Positions 55,736 to 64,000 of a DNA stretch of 64,000 nucleotides are shown piece after piece (the stretch's first letter is position 1; every line of letters starts with the position of its first letter). The stretch comes from an uncultured Geobacteraceae bacterium. GTDB lineage: Bacteria > Desulfobacterota > Desulfuromonadia > Geobacterales > Pseudopelobacteraceae. The translations under genes and the position numbers were made by a program. The notes under the pieces were generated by a model, which saw nothing but the letters and a program-made list of their open reading frames with translations, was not told the origin of the DNA and made no database searches. The stretch covers positions 37,179-101,178 of the forward strand of contig CAJAFV010000068.1 of assembly GCA_903939115.1 (NCBI GenBank), read 5' to 3'.

Positions 55736-57433
55736 TTGTCTAATGGCACGCAATACCAGGTTCTGGCACTTAAATACCGCCCTCAAAGTTTTTCCGAGCT
55801 GGTAGGCCAGGAGCATGTCAGCCGTACCCTGCAAAATGCGATAGATTCTGGCCGGGTTGCCCACGCGTTCCTCTTTACCGGCGCCCGGGGCGTCGGCAAG
55901 ACCAGCACCGCCCGTATCATGGCCAAGACGCTCAACTGCGCCGTCGGTGTTACCCATGAACCGTGCAATGAGTGCCCGCAATGCATCGAAATCAGGAAAG
56001 GCACCTCCACCGATGTCTTCGAGATTGACGGCGCTTCCAATAACGGCGTCGACGACGTTCGCGACCTGCGCGACAACATCAAGTATCTCCCTTCTCACAG
56101 CCGTTACCGCATTATTATCATCGACGAAGTCCACATGCTCTCCACGAACGCCTTCAATGCCCTCCTGAAGACCCTTGAAGAGCCGCCGGAACATGTCAAA
56201 TTCATCTTTGCCACGACCGAGCCGCACAAACTTCCGGTTACGATCCTCTCCCGCTGCCAGCGCTTTGACTTCAAACGTGTGACCCTGACGAAAATCATCG
56301 GCCGGCTGCGGGATATTGCCGGACAGGAGAAGGTTACCATCAGCGACTCCGCCCTGGGGTTGATTGCCCGCAAGGGCGACGGCAGTATGCGTGATTCTCT
56401 GACCGCTTTCGACCAGGTGCTGGCCTTCTGCGGCGACATCGTCAGCGATGAAGACGTTGCCACCCTGCTCGGAACGATCGACAGGCGTCTGCTGGCAGAA
56501 ATATCGGCAGCAGTTTTCGAAGGCAACACACAAGGTGTACTTGCTGGAGTAAAACAGGTTGATCTGGTCGGCTATAATATGCGGCAATTCTGTCAGGAGC
56601 TGATCGATCACTTCCGCAATCTGCTGGTGATCCGTTCTGTCAAAAAGCCGGAAGAAATCCTCGACATAACCGCAGCGGAGCTCGATGAACTCCACAAGCA
56701 GTCTCTTCACGTCACCGCGCTGGATGTCCAGCGCCGCCTGACCCTGTTTATAAAAGCCGAGTCCGAACTGGCGTATGCCAGCTTCCCGCGCCTGATTGTC
56801 GAAATGGCACTCCTCAAGGCTTCGCTGCTGGCTCCACTGGTGCCGATACAAGAGCTTATCGAGAAGATAAAATTGCTGGAAACGGCGACGGTTCATACGC
56901 CGTCATTGCCATGGGAAACCGGCAGAGCCGCCTCAGCGCCACTCCAGCAGAAGGCGGGGCATACCGCAGCCAATGTGCATCCTACTCATCCTGCACAGCC
57001 TGATGCGGACGTAACGCCGGCCGCAAATCCTGCCGGAAGCCAGGGGGACTGGGGACGTTTTGTCCTTTTTGTCAACAGCAATGACCTCCAGCATGGAGCG
57101 GTCCTTGAGCATGGCAGCCCTCTCAAGCAGGAACCTGGCCTTATTGAAATCGGCTTTCCTGCAGGCAGCTACTATCTGACCGCCGCCCAGGATGCAGAAT
57201 TCATTGATGACGTACAAAAACTGGCCTGCTCATTTACCGGAGGGAAGACTGTCGTCCGGGTTAAGTCCATTGAAGCAGGTCTCACTGATGCGCCGTTGTC
57301 ATTGGCTGAAAAAAAAAAGAGTGATGACGAACAGCTGATGGAAGAGTTGAGGCTGGAGGTTGAAAACCATCCCGTGACCAAAGAGGCTGAACGGGTGTTT
57401 GGCTGCAGCGTTACTAACGTGCAGAGTTTCTAG
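55736..57433 (+). CDS. dnaX: DNA polymerase III gamma/tau subunit
   Basis: The product of about 565 residues loads the sliding clamp. It shows QVLALKYRPQSFSELVGQEH at the start, Walker A FTGARGVGKTSTARIMAK, a zinc finger (four Cys around CNECPQCIE), Walker B IIIIDEVHMLS and sensor 1 region FIFATTEPHKL. I chose the TTG at 55736 with GAGG nine bases upstream, since earlier in-frame codons fall inside the SRP RNA. An A10G run at 57309-57319 may cause frameshifting; see its own entry. ybaB and recR follow. Confidence 0.94.
   Translation: MSNGTQYQVLALKYRPQSFSELVGQEHVSRTLQNAIDSGRVAHAFLFTGARGVGKTSTARIMAKTLNCAVGVTHEPCNECPQCIEIRKGTSTDVFEIDGASNNGVDDVRDLRDNIKYLPSHSRYRIIIIDEVHMLSTNAFNALLKTLEEPPEHVKFIFATTEPHKLPVTILSRCQRFDFKRVTLTKIIGRLRDIAGQEKVTISDSALGLIARKGDGSMRDSLTAFDQVLAFCGDIVSDEDVATLLGTIDRRLLAEISAAVFEGNTQGVLAGVKQVDLVGYNMRQFCQELIDHFRNLLVIRSVKKPEEILDITAAELDELHKQSLHVTALDVQRRLTLFIKAESELAYASFPRLIVEMALLKASLLAPLVPIQELIEKIKLLETATVHTPSLPWETGRAASAPLQQKAGHTAANVHPTHPAQPDADVTPAANPAGSQGDWGRFVLFVNSNDLQHGAVLEHGSPLKQEPGLIEIGFPAGSYYLTAAQDAEFIDDVQKLACSFTGGKTVVRVKSIEAGLTDAPLSLAEKKKSDDEQLMEELRLEVENHPVTKEAERVFGCSVTNVQSF
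57309..57324 (+). promoter_or_regulatory. Candidate slippery site in dnaX (A10G followed by out-of-frame TGA)
   Basis: Ten As and a G encode GAA-AAA-AAA-AAG (E525 to K528). After a -1 slip the reading becomes AAA-GAG-TGA, so translation would end two codons later. E. coli dnaX uses A-AAA-AAG-AG-TGA for the same outcome. Here only the last 37 residues would be lost. No downstream stem-loop was confirmed. Confidence 0.5.
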
Positions 57434-57478
57434 ACCAATTAGGAAGTGTATAAATAGTACAAAAACCGAGGGGGAAAC

Positions 57479-57793
57479 ATGTCAAAGGGATTAGCAAATA
57501 TCATGAAGCAGGCTCAGATGATTCAGCAGAAGATGGCTAAATTGCAGGAAGACGCCAGTCTGAAAACAGCTACGGCAACATCCGGCGGCGGAGCCGTCTC
57601 AATCACCGTCAACGGGAAAAATGAAATAATTTCACTGGAAATAAAAAAAGAAGCGGTTGACCCGAATGACGTTGAAATGCTGCAGGACCTCGTAATCACT
57701 GCTGCCAATGAGGCTTTAAAGAAAGTCCATGCCGAAATGGGTGACGAAATGTCTAAAATAACCGGCGGCATGAGTATTCCAGGACTTTTTTAA
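57479..57793 (+). CDS. ybaB: YbaB/EbfC nucleoid-associated protein
   Basis: The 104-residue protein fits the family in length and pattern: GLANIMKQAQMIQQKMAKLQ at the start, GGGAVSITVNGKNEIISLEI in the middle and the C-terminal LVITAANEALKKVHAEMG with KITGGMSIPG. It dimerises and binds DNA without strong sequence preference. GAGGGGGAAAC lies before the ATG. It lies between dnaX and recR in the standard order. Confidence 0.95.
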   Translation: MSKGLANIMKQAQMIQQKMAKLQEDASLKTATATSGGGAVSITVNGKNEIISLEIKKEAVDPNDVEMLQDLVITAANEALKKVHAEMGDEMSKITGGMSIPGLF

Positions 57794-57964
57794 ATATACC
57801 GGCAGGTTGTAGTTTGTTTTTCGTTGTCAGCGCCGATTAGCGTTTTAGTTTGACTAAATGTTTTAGTTCGGCTAATAGTTGACTCGCCGGCAACGAGGTA
57901 TCAGAACGCACACCTCACGACACAAGAGCATGTTTTTCAAGCTCCTCAACAGCTTTAGGTGATC

Positions 57965-57997
57965 GCTTGTCCGCCCAATGCGGGGGAGCTCTTTTTT
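57965..57997 (+). terminator. Probable intrinsic terminator between ybaB and recR
   Basis: GCTTGTCCGC pairs with GCGGGGGAGC (with two G-T pairs and a mismatch) around a short loop, followed by six Ts. It would separate recR from dnaX-ybaB at least in part. It ends about 45 bases before the recR start. Confidence 0.6.
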
Positions 57998-58043
57998 AAC
58001 CACACTATAACACTAAAAAAATGTTTTATTTGTCCCGGAATTT

Positions 58044-58637
58044 ATGTTAACAAAATCATCCTCGTTGATGCGATTGGTAGGGGAATTAAAGAAGTTACCC
58101 GGTATTGGAGAGCGGACTGCACTCCGGTTGGCGTTTCATCTTCTAAAATCTCCCCGCAATCTAACGGCATTATCGGAATCACTCTGTGAGGTGAGAGACC
58201 GGGTTCGACCCTGCTCGACCTGTTTCGCCATCACGGAGAACGATCCGTGCTCTATCTGCTCCGGCAGTCGCGATGCAAGCATTATCTGCGTAGTGGAAAA
58301 TTCGCAGGACCTTATGGCCTTGGAGCGGAGTAACGCCTATCAGGGTGTGTATCACGTTCTGGAGGGGGCCATTTCGCCGCTGTCTGGAATCGGGCCTGCT
58401 AATCTCAGGATAACAGAACTTGCCGACCGGATAACGGGAGGCGCCATTCACGAGGTGGTGATTGCCACAAACTTCACCGTTGAGGGCGAAGCGACGGCGC
58501 TCTACCTGACCAGAATCCTGAAACCGACCGGGGTGAAAATAAGTCGTCTGGCTCACGGCATCCCGCTTGGAAGCGATATTGAATTTGTAGACGCGGCTAC
58601 TGTACAGTGGGCGCTTCAGGGAAGAAACGAATTATAA
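58044..58637 (+). CDS. recR: Recombination protein RecR
   Basis: The 197-residue protein matches RecR: helix-hairpin-helix region LVGELKKLPGIGERTALRLA, four-cysteine zinc finger (CSTCFAITENDPCSICSG), Toprim motif IICVVENSQDLMALER with the YQGVYHVLEGAISPLSGIGP segment. It helps load RecA at gaps with RecO and RecF. The start has only a weak GGAA upstream. The gene follows a terminator, so it may have its own promoter. Confidence 0.95.
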   Translation: MLTKSSSLMRLVGELKKLPGIGERTALRLAFHLLKSPRNLTALSESLCEVRDRVRPCSTCFAITENDPCSICSGSRDASIICVVENSQDLMALERSNAYQGVYHVLEGAISPLSGIGPANLRITELADRITGGAIHEVVIATNFTVEGEATALYLTRILKPTGVKISRLAHGIPLGSDIEFVDAATVQWALQGRNEL

Positions 58638-58756
58638 CTGCATCACATTTGAGCGCTAACGTCGTTGGCTCGTCATCGGCAACCTCAACGTACCTTGTGG
58701 GTACGCCTCGGTCGCCTCTTCCTCGCCGCCTAGTTATCATCTCAAATCTGACGCAG
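58638..58756. repeat. Palindromic intergenic repeat (TCACATTTGAG type)
   Basis: The ends CTGCATCACATTTGAG (58638-58653) and CTCAAATCTGACGCAG (58741-58756) are inverted copies at 14 of 16 positions. Inside, CAACGTACC and GGTACGCC form a small stem, next to CCTCTTCCTCGCCGCC. It fills the gap between recR and the pyruvate oxidoreductase gene. The design suggests a multicopy non-coding element, as I recall from Geobacter genomes. Confidence 0.65.
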
Positions 58757-58814
58757 TGTAACGTTCTGCACAGCATCATTATTTGACGTAATCCCAAAAA
58801 AGAGGAGGCAGTAC

Positions 58815-62390
<3,576 letters not shown>

Positions 62391-62417
62391 TCTCCTGCTG
62401 TAAGTAGTGGTACTGTT

Positions 62418-62450
62418 AAGCCCCGCAGAGCAATCTGCGGGGTTTATTAA
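62418..62450 (+). terminator. Intrinsic terminator after por
   Basis: CCCCGCAGA and TCTGCGGGG form a perfect nine-base stem with a four-base loop, followed by a T-rich tail (TTTATTAATTT). Confidence 0.88.
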
Positions 62451-62472
62451 TTTCATCACCCGGAGAATTGAC

Positions 62473-62739
62473 ATGATAAACCAAACCAATGACCTTGGAG
62501 CAGCACTATTCAAAACCTGGACTGAAAAACAGCGCAGCGACGAGATTGAAAAACTGGTGCAGGGCTTTCGCAACGGCGTACCGATCGGGATTCTGTGCAA
62601 GATGGCCGAGACGATTGCCGGTAACAAAAAAAACGCCAGAAAACACCTCAAGAAGTTCATGAGCGCTGCCGAGCGCACGGCTGCGGTAGAAACGGCAACC
62701 GAGGCGATGCTTCCGATAGTGAAATCTTTTTTGATATAG
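62473..62739 (+). CDS. Hypothetical small protein, 88 residues
   Basis: The ATG at 62473 has CGGAGAA upstream. The product is soluble and helical (LGAALFKTWTEKQRSDEIEK, LVQGFRNGVPIGILCKMAET, NKKNARKHLKKFMSAAERTA). No catalytic or metal motif is seen and I do not recognise the family. It begins 23 bases after the por terminator and ends 16 bases before the epimerase start, so it is probably cotranscribed with that gene. Confidence 0.7.
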   Translation: MINQTNDLGAALFKTWTEKQRSDEIEKLVQGFRNGVPIGILCKMAETIAGNKKNARKHLKKFMSAAERTAAVETATEAMLPIVKSFLI

Positions 62740-62755
62740 GATGTCGGAGATGAGT

Positions 62756-63640
62756 ATGCAAAAGGTATGTATCGCCGGATGCGGCTACATCGGTGAGCGA
62801 ATTGCGCAGTCGTACCTTGCATCAGGGACAGATGTCACCTGCATGGTCAGGTCACCGGAACATGCATCAAGGCTCGGCGCAGCAGGCTTTACGGCCGTTG
62901 TCTCCACCTTTGATGATCAGACAGGCATCCCGCCGCTTGCCGTATCGGGCAGAGTTATTTTTTATCTCGTTCCGCCGCCGGGGGGAGGGATTGCAGACAG
63001 CCGCGCCAGGAACTTTATCGCGCGAATGGCAGAAACGGAGAAGCCGGCAAAGATCGTGTACATAAGCGCGACTTCGGTATACAGCGACAGCGCCGGTGCG
63101 GTGGTCACCGAAGACTCCGCGACGTGCCCCGATTCGGCAATGGGCAAACGCCGACTTGATGCGGAAACCGCTTTTCGGGATTATGGTGCAGCCAATGACG
63201 TACCGGTCATAATCCTGCGCGTCAGCGGTATTTATGGTCCCGGTCGCCTGCCATTGATGCAGATCAGCCAGAGACAGCCGCTGTTGCATGAAGAGGAGTC
63301 CGGCCCGAGCAACCGCATCCACGCCGATGATCTGGCGGCAGTCTGCCTTGCCGCAGCTGAGCGGGGGAGCGACGGCGAGATATTTAACATCTGTGACGGC
63401 AATCCATCAAGCATGACAGCCTACTTCAATGCCTGTGCGGATGCTCTGGGACTACCGCGTCAACCGCAGGTGACTCTGGCGGAGGCGCGACAGGTCATGT
63501 CGCCACTGATGTTCTCCTACGTCAGCCAGTCGCGGATTGTGGATAACCACCGGATGCTGAACCGCCTTGACATACAACTCCGCTACAGGAACCTTGCGGA
63601 TGGCCTTGCAGCGTCAGTTCCAACTTGTCATCACCGCTAA
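62756..63640 (+). CDS. NAD(P)-dependent epimerase/dehydratase-like protein
   Basis: The product of about 294 residues has a Rossmann start (VCIAGCGYIGERIAQSYL) with GxxGxxG-type spacing. It has YISATSVYSDSAG near the active site, SGIYGPGRLPLMQ, and RIHADDLAAVCLAA, as in extended short-chain dehydrogenases such as YeeZ-like proteins. The classical YxxxK is not obvious, so the reaction is unclear. I chose the ATG at 62756 because GGAG lies six bases upstream; ATGs at 62741 and 62750 are alternatives. Confidence 0.85.
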   Translation: MQKVCIAGCGYIGERIAQSYLASGTDVTCMVRSPEHASRLGAAGFTAVVSTFDDQTGIPPLAVSGRVIFYLVPPPGGGIADSRARNFIARMAETEKPAKIVYISATSVYSDSAGAVVTEDSATCPDSAMGKRRLDAETAFRDYGAANDVPVIILRVSGIYGPGRLPLMQISQRQPLLHEEESGPSNRIHADDLAAVCLAAAERGSDGEIFNICDGNPSSMTAYFNACADALGLPRQPQVTLAEARQVMSPLMFSYVSQSRIVDNHRMLNRLDIQLRYRNLADGLAASVPTCHHR

Positions 63641-63697
63641 AGGAGTATATATTTAAATCAGAGAAAAGATTGCGAGGATTCTAACGAGTCCTCATTT

Positions 63698-63737
63698 GCC
63701 CTGGCAACTTCCCCTCCTAGTTGCCGGGGCTTTTTTT
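63698..63737 (+). terminator. Intrinsic terminator after the epimerase gene
   Basis: GCCCTGGCAACT pairs with AGTTGCCGGGGC (one mismatch) around a nine-base loop, followed by seven Ts. Confidence 0.9.
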
Positions 63738-63791
63738 CTGTAAACGGGGGTTACGGTTGACGCACCGGAGCGGTTATGTTTTAATCACGTC

Positions 63792-64000
63792 GTGGAAACG
63801 GTCGCCTACATAGCCCTCGGCTCCAATATCGGGGATCGGGAACTCAACCTGCTGCGAGCTGTTGCTGAAGTCGGGAGAGTACCGGAGTGCAAGGTAACGG
63901 CCCTTTCTTCGTTCTATGAAACATCACCGGTCGGATCGGTAGCACAGAATACCTTTTACAACGCGGTGCTGAAGCTCTCGACAACTCTTGGCGCCCGCAC
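63792..64000 (+). CDS. folK: HPPK, folate pyrophosphokinase, N-terminal part (runs off window)
   Basis: The frame opens at GTG 63792 and runs to the window edge, about 69 codons. It reads VAYIALGSNIGDRELNLLRA and then SSFYETSPVGSVAQNTFYNA, the family opening of 2-amino-4-hydroxy-6-hydroxymethyldihydropteridine pyrophosphokinase. The enzyme transfers pyrophosphate from ATP in folate synthesis. No ribosome binding site is clear at the GTG, so the start may be slightly different. The rest lies beyond the window. Confidence 0.88.
   Translation, partial: METVAYIALGSNIGDRELNLLRAVAEVGRVPECKVTALSSFYETSPVGSVAQNTFYNAVLKLSTTLGAR

Noticed and set aside
55715..56896. 393-residue open frame opposite dnaX
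   Set aside because: It lies fully antisense to a clear dnaX gene, and the product has no recognisable motifs.

Overview
The window looks like the chromosome of a Geobacteraceae member (Desulfuromonadia). This rests on gene content and order rather than on any search: recA-pilT-recX-alaS, an arginine operon, ffs-dnaX-ybaB-recR followed by a one-chain pyruvate:ferredoxin oxidoreductase, many hybrid histidine kinases, a small c-type cytochrome, and several palindromic intergenic repeats. Genus and species cannot be fixed from this sequence alone.

Layout. 0-3.7 kb (minus): a cut-off CHASE-domain sensor, a PAS-GAF kinase that lacks its ATPase domain, and a REC-HK-REC hybrid kinase. 3.8-9.2 kb (minus): argB-argD-argF-argG, interrupted twice by small toxin-antitoxin pairs (BrnT type and RelE type). 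9.3-16.9 kb (minus): a response regulator-kinase, alaS, recX, a PilT-type ATPase, recA and mutM. 17.0-22.9 kb (plus): a three-part RND efflux pump (lipoprotein adaptor, RND transporter, TolC-like channel). 23.1-25.7 kb: an unusual membrane protein joining a cyclic-nucleotide-binding domain, a degenerate NtrC-like AAA+ domain and a NapH/NosR-like 4Fe-4S membrane module. 25.7-31.9 kb (minus): a response regulator-kinase, then small genes (CBS protein, 56-aa protein, monoheme lipoprotein cytochrome, Ala/Lys-rich secreted protein, PAS-like protein, zinc-motif lipoprotein), ending at tRNA-Ser(UGA) and serS. The small-gene block is bracketed by two direct copies of the tRNA-Ser 3'-flank hairpin.

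32-37.2 kb: a CapA-like phosphatase, a B12-binding radical SAM protein, a GNAT-like protein with a small upstream partner, an MFS transporter and a DUF4911 protein. 37.2-49.5 kb is an ion-transport block: a P2-type cation ATPase with a universal-stress protein, then a heavily damaged kdp operon. kdpA is frameshifted twice and internally deleted. kdpB has lost about two thirds of its length and is joined out of frame to kdpC. kdpD has lost half its USP domain and all its membrane helices. kdpE is intact, followed by complete kup and a Na+/Ca2+-exchanger-like gene, so potassium uptake probably relies on Kup. 49.5-55.3 kb (minus): two hybrid kinases and a CheB-CheR-PAS fusion.

55.5-64 kb (plus): 4.5S/SRP RNA with an unusually long terminal stem, dnaX carrying an A10G run in an E. 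coli-like frameshift context, ybaB, recR, pyruvate:ferredoxin oxidoreductase, a small unknown gene, an SDR-type epimerase and the start of folK.

The most notable observations are the kdp decay with its surviving regulator, the cNMP/pseudo-AAA+/polyferredoxin fusion, the dnaX slippery run, the tRNA-Ser-flanked segment and the toxin-antitoxin pairs inside the arginine operon.
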